Shown here in pieces: positions 28,086-36,337 of a stretch of 64,000 nucleotides of DNA; the stretch's first letter is position 1; each line of letters begins with the position of its first letter. The DNA comes from Fontibacter flavus. GTDB lineage: Bacteria; Bacteroidota; Bacteroidia; Cytophagales; Cyclobacteriaceae. The stretch is taken from contig NZ_JBHLWI010000028.1 in assembly GCF_042432905.1 (NCBI RefSeq), positions 62,001 to 126,000 on the forward strand, read 5' to 3'. The translations under genes were made by a program, and so were the position numbers. Below the pieces are notes generated by a model. That model was not told where the DNA came from. It worked only from the letters and a program-made list of their open reading frames with translations, and searched no databases.

Positions 28086-29582
28086 ATGAAAAAGAGATTT
28101 TTATTTGCAGGAGCTCTTGGGCTGATGCTGTCTTTTAATGCCAGTGCACAGGATGCAACAGCAATGAAATATGCGTCAACCATCACCGCAGCAGACTTGG
28201 AAAAACATCTCAGTATTTTGGCTTCAGATGAAATGGAAGGCAGGGATACTGGTGCTAAAGGCCAAAAAATGGCCGCAGAATATTTGGCTAATTTCTACAG
28301 TGGATTAGGACTAAAAGGTCCTGTAGATGGTAGTTACTTCCAGAAATTCAACCTTTCTTCAGTTTCTTATCCAAATATAAGCTTGACAGTTGGCAAGCAA
28401 AAATTGGTGAACAATGAGGATTTTATCTTCATCGGAGATGCCGATATGACTAAAGTGGCCAAAACTGATTTGGTGTTTTTAGGCTTGGCCAATGAGGAAA
28501 ACCTTAAAAAAGTAGATGTAAAAGGCAAACTTGTAGGTCTTTGGGCAGTTGGTAGCAGGGCACAGACTGTGGTGCCTGAAGTGATGAATGCCGGTGCTGC
28601 CGGTATCGTGATTGTGACCATGGAAGGTCAGGCCAACTTTGACCGTATGGCCAATTGGTATAAATCTTTGAGCACAAGAGGTAGATTGGGCTTTGAACAG
28701 CCTACCAAGCAGGAACCGATTTTCTTGGTAAGCACAGAGAAAATGGGCGCCTTATTTGAAACGCCTGTAGAAATATTGAAAGAGGCTGCAAAGAACAACC
28801 CGGAATCCATCAAGTCTCAAAAAGTCTCGTATCAGGTGAAAAAGCAAAACAAACCTGTACCAACAGAGAACGTGTTGGCTTTCTTGGAAGGAACGGATAA
28901 AAAAGAAGAAGTTTTGGTAATCTCATCCCATTATGACCATACCGGTATTGACAGTCAGGGCAGGATCAACAATGGTGCTGATGATGATGGTTCCGGAACT
29001 GTTTCGGTTATGGAAATTGCGGAGGCCTTTGCAACTGCCGCCAAAGATGGCTTCAAGCCAAAAAGAAGTATTTTGTTCCTGAATGTGACCGGTGAAGAAA
29101 AAGGTCTTTTGGGTTCGGAGTACTATTCCAATAATCCGATTTTCCCATTGGAAAACACCGTAAATAATATCAATATCGACATGGTGGGTAGGATTGATTA
29201 TGAGTATCAGGATGCTGAAAATCAGGATTATATCTATGTTATCGGATCTGAAATGCTTTCATCTCATCTGAAAGTGATCAATGAATACAACAACATCACT
29301 TATACCAACCTGATTTTGGATTACAGGTATGATGCAGAAGATGATCCGAACAGATTCTATTACAGATCTGACCATTACAACTTTGCGAAGCACAACATCC
29401 CTGTGATTTTCTTCTTCAATGGTGTACATGATGATTACCATCAGCATACCGATACAGTGGATAAAATAGAGTTTCCTTTGATGACTAAAAGAGCCAAGCT
29501 TATATTCCATACGGCTTGGGATCTAGCCAACAGAGAGCAGAGAACTCCTGTAGATGGTACCAATACCAGATTGGATAGATAA
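28086..29582 (+). CDS. Secreted M28-family metallopeptidase with PA domain
   Basis: A 498-residue exported aminopeptidase-type enzyme. Signal peptide about 1-21 (ending SASAQD). A PA-like domain (about 130-225, GAAGIVIVT) sits before the catalytic M28 domain. The two-zinc site is complete: ISSHYDHTG (His, with catalytic Asp), NNGADDDGSG (bridging Asp), TGEEKGLLGS (Glu pair), INIDMVGR (Asp), and the late DYHQHTDTVDK (His). It probably trims peptides in the periplasm or outside. It stands alone, with a terminator behind it. Confidence 0.93.
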   Translation: MKKRFLFAGALGLMLSFNASAQDATAMKYASTITAADLEKHLSILASDEMEGRDTGAKGQKMAAEYLANFYSGLGLKGPVDGSYFQKFNLSSVSYPNISLTVGKQKLVNNEDFIFIGDADMTKVAKTDLVFLGLANEENLKKVDVKGKLVGLWAVGSRAQTVVPEVMNAGAAGIVIVTMEGQANFDRMANWYKSLSTRGRLGFEQPTKQEPIFLVSTEKMGALFETPVEILKEAAKNNPESIKSQKVSYQVKKQNKPVPTENVLAFLEGTDKKEEVLVISSHYDHTGIDSQGRINNGADDDGSGTVSVMEIAEAFATAAKDGFKPKRSILFLNVTGEEKGLLGSEYYSNNPIFPLENTVNNINIDMVGRIDYEYQDAENQDYIYVIGSEMLSSHLKVINEYNNITYTNLILDYRYDAEDDPNRFYYRSDHYNFAKHNIPVIFFFNGVHDDYHQHTDTVDKIEFPLMTKRAKLIFHTAWDLANREQRTPVDGTNTRLDR

Positions 29583-29623
29583 TCTTGAAGGTATTTGCCT
29601 TTGGATAGAAAAAGTCAAGCTTA

Positions 29624-29660
29624 AAAGACCTGCAGGACGGTAAGTTCTGCAGGTCTTTTT
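29624..29660 (+). terminator. Rho-independent terminator of the M28 peptidase gene
   Basis: 12-bp perfect stem AAAGACCTGCAG / CTGCAGGTCTTT followed by T residues. Confidence 0.88.
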
Positions 29661-29708
29661 CCTTTCAGATAAATATGCTATCTTCAAGTCAACCCTAGAT
29701 TAGCTACT

Positions 29709-30296
29709 ATGAAATTATACCTTCCATTATTTACCCTTTTGATGCTGGTCAGCTTTGCTTCTGCCCAACAAATTTCCAGTAAGGATATTCAGATTAAAAC
29801 TGCCCTTATGGCTGCTCCGGATGAATTGAAAGAAGGGGCATCGGTATATGGCTATGATGCACAGGGGAGTTTTATAGTCCTGAAAAAAGGAACAAATACC
29901 CTCATCTGTTTGTCGGATGATCCAAGTAGCCCAGGATTCAATGTTTCCTGTTACCACAAAGATCTTGACCCTTTTATGGAAAGGGGAAGACAATTGAAGA
30001 AGGAAGGAAAGACTTCTCAGGAAATATTTGATATCAGAGAGGCGGAAGCCAAAAGCGGCAAACTGAAAATGCCAAATCCAGGTTCAATCTTGTTTGTGTT
30101 GACGGCAGATGCTGCAGATTACAATGAAAAGACCGGGGAAGTTAAAGATACTTACCTCAGATATGTGGTCTATATTCCTTGGGCCACAGCAGCAAGTACG
30201 GGTTTGCCACTTAGACCATCAGGTCCGGCCATGCCCTGGATCATGGATCCAGGAACACATAGGGCACATATTATGATCAATCCGCCGAGGGATTAG
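29709..30296 (+). CDS. Secreted protein of unknown function
   Basis: 195 residues with a signal peptide (about 1-19, ending ASAQQ). The mature protein begins with a short helical part, then GYDAQGSFIVLKKGTNTLICLSDDP, two cysteines (Cys near residues 67 and 80), and a C-terminal part that ends GPAMPWIMDPGTHRAHIMINPP. The conserved-looking WIMDPGTHRAHI could be a functional site, but I cannot name the family. A heptamer array of 8 units starts at its stop codon. Confidence 0.75.
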   Translation: MKLYLPLFTLLMLVSFASAQQISSKDIQIKTALMAAPDELKEGASVYGYDAQGSFIVLKKGTNTLICLSDDPSSPGFNVSCYHKDLDPFMERGRQLKKEGKTSQEIFDIREAEAKSGKLKMPNPGSILFVLTADAADYNEKTGEVKDTYLRYVVYIPWATAASTGLPLRPSGPAMPWIMDPGTHRAHIMINPPRD

Positions 30297-30350
30297 AGGT
30301 GAGAATCAAGACTTAAGACAAAAGATTTCGGATTTCGAAAGGCGGATATG
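30295..30350. repeat. Heptamer array, 8 units
   Basis: AGAGGTG, AGAATCA, AGACTTA, AGACAAA, AGATTTC, GGATTTC, GAAAGGC and GGATATG; it begins at the second base of the upstream stop codon. It shows that the AGAnnnn and GGAnnnn/GAAAGGC forms belong to one family. Confidence 0.88.
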
Positions 30351-30514
30351 CAAAGTTATAATGGAATGAAGGATTTCATTAATATTTGAAATTCGAAAAT
30401 GGAAAACGTCGAGGTCATAACCAAACCACTATGCCGATGAGCTAAGGACTGCAAGAAGGATTTTTTGGATATCTAATGAATTAGGTGTAGTTTTAAGAAG
30501 TTTAGAATTTAAAT

Positions 30515-30979
30515 ATGCAGAGAACAAAAGCTTTTTCGATAGTACTCCTGATCACTTTTTTTGTTTCTGCTTGCGGGATAGAGGATAATGTTCCAGAGAC
30601 TTTAGACTATTCCAAAAAAATCATAGGAACCTGGCAACTTGACCGTTCATTCAACTTGGTGGATGCTTCAATGAATCCTCCTGCCTATGATTGGTTTGAG
30701 GTGGAAGATGGATATTATCTAAGTTTGTTTGATAACAATACTTTTATCTATACAAGATTTGAGGAGTGTAACTCAGGTGAGTATCAATATGACCCCGTAC
30801 TGCAAAAGATTGAATTTTCTTTTGACTGTGAGTTTGATTATCAAGGTGAAATGATGGCTAAGTTCACGGAATTTTTGGAACAGGATAAAAGGCAAAACGA
30901 CATATTAAACCTTTCATCTCCCCAGGGGAATAAAGTTTGTGTAGAAAATTGCTCGAGTATTATGAAGAGGATTCACTAA
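30515..30979 (+). CDS. Lipocalin-like lipoprotein
   Basis: 154 residues with a lipobox (FFVSAC, Cys at residue 20). The sequence KKIIGTWQLDRSFNLVD near residue 35 and the following antiparallel-strand pattern resemble the lipocalin-like domains common in Bacteroidota lipoproteins. Four further cysteines (in EECNSGEY, SFDCEFDY, VCVENC) could form disulfides. No catalytic residues are apparent. The gene is isolated between heptamer arrays and the convergent helicase gene. Confidence 0.7.
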   Translation: MQRTKAFSIVLLITFFVSACGIEDNVPETLDYSKKIIGTWQLDRSFNLVDASMNPPAYDWFEVEDGYYLSLFDNNTFIYTRFEECNSGEYQYDPVLQKIEFSFDCEFDYQGEMMAKFTEFLEQDKRQNDILNLSSPQGNKVCVENCSSIMKRIH

Positions 30980-31032
30980 TATTAAGGATATGAAAAGCGG
31001 GTGGCGAACTTAATTCTAAAGTTAATTTTGAA

Positions 31033-31053
31033 ATCCGCCTTCCGCCTTACACC
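31033..31053. repeat. Short heptamer array, reverse orientation
   Basis: ATCCGCC, TTCCGCC and TTACACC, complements of GGCGGAA-type units, just beyond the 3' end of the helicase gene. Confidence 0.55.
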
Positions 31054-31060
31054 TCATCCT

Positions 31061-32419
31061 TTATTTATTCTTATACTTCCCCTGACTTTTAAGCTGGTTA
31101 CGGTTTCTTTTGGCTTTGGAGTTTTTATTGCCTCTTTTCTCTTTCTTCTGCTCTGTCTTGGGCCTATGCTTGGTTTTTTTCTCATGGAAAGCACCTTTGA
31201 AGTCAGGGTTTTCCCTTCTTTTTTGTCCATCTATTTCCCTTTCGTAACCTTGTTTCTCTTCAAATGGAGTAGGGGAAATATTTACTTCTGAAGGAATCTG
31301 AACAGTAGGAACTTCCATGCGGATGATATCCTGGATTTTTTCAAAATGGTATTCTTCCGCAGGGTTGATGAAGGTCACGGCCATACCCTCGTTTTCGGCC
31401 CTTCCTGTGCGGCCGATCCTATGAACATAATCTTCATAGATCAACGGCACATCAAAGTTGACCACATGACTTACCATGCTGACATCTAATCCCCTTGCTG
31501 CTACGTCTGTAGCTACAAGGATCCTGACTTCACCTGATTTGAAATCATCCATAGAATTGATCCGGGTGTTTTGCCCTTTATTGGCATGGATTACCCTGAT
31601 TTCTCCCAATTTTTTTCTTTCCAAGTAATTGAATACAGATTCTGCATTCTTTCTTGACTTACAAAAAATAATCACTCTGGAAAAACTCTCGTCTTCCAAA
31701 AGGTGCATCAACAGGTTGATCTTGGTTTTAATATTTGGAACAAAGTATCTGACCTGATGTATGGTCTCTGCTGTGGTGGCCTGAGGAGCTACTTCTATAC
31801 GTTCCGGAAATTCAAGAAACTCTTGTGAAAGCCTTTCAACCTTGCTGCCGAAAGTTGCGGAGAATAACAGGTTTTGTCTTTTGACCGGAATTATTTCCAA
31901 AATAGACCGGATTTGGGGCATGAAACCCATATCCAGCATTTTATCAGCTTCATCCAACACCATGGTTTTGATCTCTTTGGTGAAGATTTCTCCTTTTTTA
32001 TAGAGATCCATGAATCTGCCAGGCGTAGCAATGACAATATCCACACCTTGCTGTAACTTTTCAATTTGCGTCTTCGGTCCCAAGCCCCCATAAAGACATA
32101 CATAGCGGAGATCGGTATACTTTCCGAAAGTAGTGACAGCTTCCTCAATCTGCATGACCAATTCTCTTGTGGGCGCTAGAATCAATACCCTAGGGTGCAT
32201 TCCCTGTGCGTATTTGGCTTTCATCAAGAGGGGCAGCACATATGCAGCTGTCTTTCCCGTGCCTGTTTGGGCGATTCCCAACACATCATGTCCTGCCAAG
32301 GCCAAAGGAATGGCTTTTTCCTGTATAGGAGTAGGTTTGGTATAGCCAGCATCAGCCACAGCTTCCAAAAGTTGTTTATTCAATTTAAAATTTTCAAAAG
32401 TTGAAGGGCTATCGGACAT
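31061..32419 (-). CDS. rhlE: DEAD-box RNA helicase, RhlE-like
   Basis: ATP-dependent RNA helicase likely acting in ribosome assembly or mRNA decay. 452 residues with all core motifs: Q motif (PTPIQEKAIPLA), AQTGTGKTAA, PTRELVMQ, DEADKMLDMGF, SAT, and in the second RecA domain ATDVAARGLD and HRIGRTGRA. A highly basic tail from about residue 395 (KKTKHRPKTEQKKEKRGNK) is typical of RhlE-type helicases and should bind RNA. The gene is convergent with the lipocalin-like gene and divergent from pyrC. The RhlE label rests on overall layout. Confidence 0.92.
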   Translation of the reverse strand: MSDSPSTFENFKLNKQLLEAVADAGYTKPTPIQEKAIPLALAGHDVLGIAQTGTGKTAAYVLPLLMKAKYAQGMHPRVLILAPTRELVMQIEEAVTTFGKYTDLRYVCLYGGLGPKTQIEKLQQGVDIVIATPGRFMDLYKKGEIFTKEIKTMVLDEADKMLDMGFMPQIRSILEIIPVKRQNLLFSATFGSKVERLSQEFLEFPERIEVAPQATTAETIHQVRYFVPNIKTKINLLMHLLEDESFSRVIIFCKSRKNAESVFNYLERKKLGEIRVIHANKGQNTRINSMDDFKSGEVRILVATDVAARGLDVSMVSHVVNFDVPLIYEDYVHRIGRTGRAENEGMAVTFINPAEEYHFEKIQDIIRMEVPTVQIPSEVNISPTPFEEKQGYEREIDGQKRRENPDFKGAFHEKKTKHRPKTEQKKEKRGNKNSKAKRNRNQLKSQGKYKNK

Positions 32420-32556
32420 GTTTTAGTATTTTTGAAAGGTGCAGAAAAGAATTGTGAATCGAACACTTTTGTGTTTAAACGGGTTGAATTTATTGACAAC
32501 CAACAATTGGGTTTTGCGTCTAAGAAATCAATAAACCATTCAAATCACAGAGATTG

Positions 32557-33906
32557 ATGAAAAGTATATTAATTACCGGTGCAAATATAGTAAATGAAGG
32601 CAAGATTACCCGTTCTGATATTTTGATCAAGGATGGATTGATCTATAACATGGGAAAAGACCTCTCCGAATTTGAAGCAGATTTAACCATTGATGCCAGT
32701 GGAAAATATATTTTTCCAGGAATTATTGATGATCAGGTTCATTTCAGAGAACCTGGATTGACCCATAAAGCGGACATTTACACAGAAAGCAAGGCAGCAG
32801 TAGCAGGAGGGATTACCTCCTATATGGAAATGCCCAATACCGTTCCCCAAACCGTTACAATTGAATTATTGGAGGATAAATTCCGTATTGCCTCTGAAAA
32901 ATCACTGGCCAATTACTCTTTCTTTTTTGGTGCCACCAATGATAACATAGAAGAAATACTGAAAGTCGATCCTGAAAATGTCTGTGGTGTCAAGGTATTT
33001 CAAGGCTCTTCTACCGGAAATATGCTGGTAGATAATCCTGAAAGTCTGGACAGGATTTTCAGAGAGTGTAAACTATTGATCGCCACACACAGCGAAAATG
33101 ACAACATCATCAAAGAGAATCTGGATCATTACAAAAAGGAATATGGAGATGATATCCCTGTGAAATTTCACCCTAAAATCAGGACTGCTGAAGCATGTTA
33201 TGATGCCTCAAAAAAGGTAGTGGATCTGGCGAGGAAATACGGTACCAAACTCCATATTCTGCACATCAGTACAGCAAAGGAGGTAGGTCTATTTGACAAT
33301 ACGCTTCCTTTGGAGGAAAAAAGAATTACTGCTGAGGCTTGTATCCATCACATGTGGTTTTCGGAGGAGGATTATGAAGAAAAAGGAAACCTGATCAAAT
33401 GGAACCCTGCTGTCAAATCCAAAGAAGATAGGGACAGGATCCTGCAAGGTGTTTTAGATGGACATATCGATGTGATTGCCACTGACCATGCACCACACAC
33501 TTTAGAGGAAAAGAGCAAGCCGTATACCTCTGCGCCTTCAGGAGGGCCATTGGTGCAGCATTCTCTGGTCGCTATGCTGGATATGTATCATGCCGGGAAA
33601 ATAAGGCTGGAGGAAATTGCCCAAAAAATGTGTCATAATGTCGCTATCTTATTTGAAATCGAAAAAAGAGGCTATTTGAGACCGGGATATCATGCCGATT
33701 TGGTTGTAGTTGACTTGGATAATCCATGGACAGTGGAGAAAGATAATATACTTTCCAAATGCGGCTGGTCTCCTTTTGAAGGCCATACTTTCAGGTCAAA
33801 AGTAACCCATACCATAGTATCCGGACATTTGGCGTACGAAAACGGGACATTCTATGAAGAACAAAAAGGACAAAGGTTAAAATTTTCCAGAAAAATACAG
33901 GACTGA
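32557..33906 (+). CDS. pyrC: Dihydroorotase
   Basis: Cyclic amidohydrolase that closes carbamoyl-aspartate to dihydroorotate in pyrimidine synthesis. 449 residues from the ATG at 32557 (a TTG lies directly before it). Recognised by DDQVHFREPGLTHKADIYTE, GGITSYMEMPNT, HISTAKEV and VIATDHAPHTLEEK. The usual metal-binding HxH of the first motif reads QVH here, so one ligand is Gln. From memory, Bacteroidota dihydroorotases share this DDQVHFREPG form, so it is a lineage feature and the enzyme is probably active. carB 8 kb upstream belongs to the same pathway but is not in this operon. Confidence 0.94.
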   Translation: MKSILITGANIVNEGKITRSDILIKDGLIYNMGKDLSEFEADLTIDASGKYIFPGIIDDQVHFREPGLTHKADIYTESKAAVAGGITSYMEMPNTVPQTVTIELLEDKFRIASEKSLANYSFFFGATNDNIEEILKVDPENVCGVKVFQGSSTGNMLVDNPESLDRIFRECKLLIATHSENDNIIKENLDHYKKEYGDDIPVKFHPKIRTAEACYDASKKVVDLARKYGTKLHILHISTAKEVGLFDNTLPLEEKRITAEACIHHMWFSEEDYEEKGNLIKWNPAVKSKEDRDRILQGVLDGHIDVIATDHAPHTLEEKSKPYTSAPSGGPLVQHSLVAMLDMYHAGKIRLEEIAQKMCHNVAILFEIEKRGYLRPGYHADLVVVDLDNPWTVEKDNILSKCGWSPFEGHTFRSKVTHTIVSGHLAYENGTFYEEQKGQRLKFSRKIQD

Positions 33907-33909
33907 GTA

Positions 33910-33940
33910 TTGCTTAGAAAAAACCGAAACATTACCTTTG
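33910..33940 (+). promoter_or_regulatory. Promoter of tRNA-His
   Basis: TTG (33910-33912), 20-base spacer, TACCTTTG (33933-33940): a full match to the Bacteroidota housekeeping promoter, 40 bases upstream of the tRNA. Confidence 0.7.
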
Positions 33941-33947
33941 CATTCCA

Positions 33948-33967
33948 TTCAGGGGAAAGCCCCTGAA
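33948..33967 (+). other. Hairpin in the tRNA leader
   Basis: TTCAGGGG / CCCCTGAA around an AAAG loop, between the promoter and tRNA-His. No T run follows. It would lie in the precursor's 5' leader. Confidence 0.5.
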
Positions 33968-33980
33968 AATGTTTAAAATG

Positions 33981-34054
33981 GTGGTTGTAGCTCAGTTGGT
34001 TAGAGCGCTGGTTTGTGGCACCAGAGGTCGCCGGTTCGAGTCCGGTCTTCCACC
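33981..34054 (+). tRNA. tRNA-His (anticodon GTG)
   Basis: A complete cloverleaf: acceptor GTGGTTG, D-arm GCTC...GAGC, anticodon stem CTGGT/ACCAG with loop TTGTGGC (anticodon GTG), T-arm with TTCGAGT, discriminator C. A G at 33980 could supply the extra 5' G of tRNA-His. The 3' acceptor strand CTTCCAC leaves T-T oppositions at two positions. CCA is not encoded. A terminator follows immediately. Confidence 0.95.
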
Positions 34055-34057
34055 CTA

Positions 34058-34095
34058 CTAAAAAACCCCTTTAAAGAAGGGGTTTTTTAGTTTTT
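34058..34095 (+). terminator. Terminator of tRNA-His
   Basis: 12-bp stem CTAAAAAACCCC / GGGGTTTTTTAG followed by TTTTT. Confidence 0.85.
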
Positions 34096-34160
34096 ATGTG
34101 ATGCAATGAACCCAAATGGCATAAATTTTGTCTAACTGTTATTAAAAATTGAACAAAGGC

Positions 34161-34301
34161 ATGTTTACACTATTTAAAGCTTCGCCAAAATTCCCGAAGA
34201 TTAGACCTGTAGACCTGAAAGTCGTAAAGCTTTATGTGTCCAAGTTTGAAGAGTCTCTTAAGAACTTTGAGGAATTGCAAAAAGAAGGATTGAGCTCCTG
34301 A
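34161..34301 (+). CDS. Small protein of 46 residues, function unknown
   Basis: Open frame from ATG to TGA encoding a Lys/Phe-rich small protein that starts MFTLFKASPKFPKIR and ends in an amphipathic acidic-basic helix (SKFEESLKNFEELQKEG). A good Rho-independent terminator lies 14 bases after the stop and another transcript ends just upstream, so it seems to be its own transcription unit. This context is the main support. No signal peptide or membrane segment is visible. Confidence 0.55.
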   Translation: MFTLFKASPKFPKIRPVDLKVVKLYVSKFEESLKNFEELQKEGLSS

Positions 34302-34314
34302 TGAAAAAAATACA

Positions 34315-34343
34315 AAAGGTTATGGAAACATAACCTTTATTTT
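34315..34343 (+). terminator. Rho-independent terminator
   Basis: Stem AAAGGTTATG / CATAACCTTT closed by a GAAA tetraloop and followed by ATTTTT. Confidence 0.85.
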
Positions 34344-34410
34344 TGTGCCATTTTATTTTTCTTTCACGCTTAAAAAAGTATTTTTATGCAAATCTCAAAA
34401 TTTTTAAAAC

Positions 34411-36327
34411 ATGAGTTATATCCACTTTGATAAGACCCAATTAATTAACCTTAATTACTCCCTGGAAAGGGAAATCATCAGAACGAACAGAGGAGGATGC
34501 TATACGAGTACTACCATTATAGGATGTAACACTAGAAAATACCATGGTCTTTTAGTGGTTCCACAGCCACAAATAGATGAGCAGCTTCACGTGATGCTTT
34601 CTACAGTTCACGAGACAGTAATTCAACACGGAGCAAGTTTCAATCTTGGCATCAGCAAGTTTCCCGGAAATTACTCTCCCAGAGGTCATAAATATTTAGA
34701 GGATTTTGATTCAGAGCCTATCCCAAAGCTCACCTACAGGGTAGGCGGCGTGTTGTTGCAGAAGGAGCTGATTTTGGACACCAATAGGGATAGGGTGATG
34801 ATCCGTTATACCCTTTTAGATGCGCACTCACCTACCAAAATCCAGATAAAGCCATTTCTCGCCTTCAGGGGCTACCATCACTTGATGAAGGCCAATGATC
34901 AGCTCAACAAGGGATTTAAGTCTGTTGCCAATGGTGCGGAATTTCAACTGTATCCACAGTACTCTCCTTTATTTCTCCAGCTTTCAAAAACCAATGAGTT
35001 TCATTCAAAACCGGAGTGGTATTACAATTTTGAGTATATCATGGAAAGGGAGCGGGGTTATGAATATCAGGAAGACCTTTACTTTCCCGGATATTTTGAA
35101 TTTGATATTTCGAAGGGGGAATCGGTAATTTTCTCGGCGGGTCTAACTGAAGCAGATCCAAGTACCCGTCAGCGTGCTTTTGAAAAAGAACTTGCCCGTA
35201 GGGTTCCAAGAAATAATTTTGAAAACTGTCTGATCAATTCAGCAGGTCAGTTTATTCAACGACGGGATGGTAAAACGCATGTCATTGCTGGGTATCCATG
35301 GTTTGGCTGGTGGGGGAGAGATACCTTTGTTGCCAGCCCTGGACTGGTCTTAACTCAGGGTGACAAGCAGACATTTTTAGATATCATGGATACGATGGTG
35401 GCTGATTTGCATGGTCCGCTTTTTCCAAATGTGGGCAGTGGAGTGATGAGAAACCTTGCTTCTATGGATGCGCCTTTATGGTTTTTCTGGTCTTTGCAAC
35501 AATTCATGAATTTCGGTGGGGATCCAAAAATCATTAAATCCAAGTATCTGGGTAAAATGAAAGGGATCATAGACGGCTTCAGAAAAGGAACAGACTACAA
35601 TATTCATATGTTGGACAATGGGCTTATTTGGGGCGGACAGGAAGGATTTGCTCTGACCTGGATGGATGCGGTTAATTCAGATGGCCCTGTCACACCGAGG
35701 ATAGGTTCTCCAGTAGAGATCAATGCCCTTTGGTACAATGCCCTTTGTTTTTATCATGAACTCACTGGTGATGAAGAGGTAAAAGAACTTGCGGAACAAG
35801 TGAAAAACTCCTTTAATGAAGTTTTTTGGGATGAAAAGAGAGGGTATTTAGCGGATTATGTCAATGGTACGTATAAGGATTGGGCGATCAGGCCAAATAT
35901 GATTTTCGCGACATCTTTGCCCTTTTCCCCATTGGAGGAAGCTCAAATGGATTCCATTTTGGAAATTGTCAAATCAAAGTTGTTGACAAGTAGGGGTTTA
36001 CGTTCTTTGGCCCCCGATGATCCCAGTTATAAAGGATATTACCATGGGAATCAGTTCTCCAGAGATCAGGCATATCACAACGGAACAGTTTGGGCCTGGC
36101 TCTTAGGTCACTTTGTAGATGGCTATATCAAGCTGCATGGAAAGTCAGGGAAGCATTTCGTGGAGAAAATCATCAAAGGCTTTGACGGGGTGATGACCCA
36201 ATATGGTGTGGGGACAGTGGCTGAGATCTACGATGGAGATCCTCCGCACCGTCCAAAAGGATCTATCTCTCAAGCCTGGAGTGTAGGTGAGTTGTTGAGA
36301 ATTATGCATTTAGTGAATAAAATTTAA
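34411..36327 (+). CDS. Glycogen debranching enzyme (amylo-alpha-1,6-glucosidase type)
   Basis: 638 residues. The N-terminal domain of bacterial/archaeal debranching enzymes is recognisable (RGGCYTSTTIIGCNTRKYHGLLV), and the C-terminal (alpha/alpha)6 catalytic domain has GYPWFGWWGRDTFVASPG, GLIWGGQEGFALTWMDA and HNGTVWAWLLGHFVDGY. It would remove alpha-1,6 branches of glycogen in the cytoplasm. It starts a tight three-gene operon: the glycosyltransferase begins 10 bases on and GH57 overlaps that. Together they suggest glycogen synthesis and turnover. Confidence 0.92.
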   Translation: MSYIHFDKTQLINLNYSLEREIIRTNRGGCYTSTTIIGCNTRKYHGLLVVPQPQIDEQLHVMLSTVHETVIQHGASFNLGISKFPGNYSPRGHKYLEDFDSEPIPKLTYRVGGVLLQKELILDTNRDRVMIRYTLLDAHSPTKIQIKPFLAFRGYHHLMKANDQLNKGFKSVANGAEFQLYPQYSPLFLQLSKTNEFHSKPEWYYNFEYIMERERGYEYQEDLYFPGYFEFDISKGESVIFSAGLTEADPSTRQRAFEKELARRVPRNNFENCLINSAGQFIQRRDGKTHVIAGYPWFGWWGRDTFVASPGLVLTQGDKQTFLDIMDTMVADLHGPLFPNVGSGVMRNLASMDAPLWFFWSLQQFMNFGGDPKIIKSKYLGKMKGIIDGFRKGTDYNIHMLDNGLIWGGQEGFALTWMDAVNSDGPVTPRIGSPVEINALWYNALCFYHELTGDEEVKELAEQVKNSFNEVFWDEKRGYLADYVNGTYKDWAIRPNMIFATSLPFSPLEEAQMDSILEIVKSKLLTSRGLRSLAPDDPSYKGYYHGNQFSRDQAYHNGTVWAWLLGHFVDGYIKLHGKSGKHFVEKIIKGFDGVMTQYGVGTVAEIYDGDPPHRPKGSISQAWSVGELLRIMHLVNKI

Positions 36328-36337
36328 ATAGATTTTT

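Noticed and set aside
18708..31053. Heptamer arrays as a CRISPR array
   Set aside because: Units are 7 bases long and contiguous with no spacers, and no cas genes are in the window.
31001..31291. 96-residue hydrophobic frame on the + strand near the helicase 3' end
   Set aside because: Most of it is antisense to the rhlE tail, and the hydrophobicity is the complement of the lysine-rich C-terminus.
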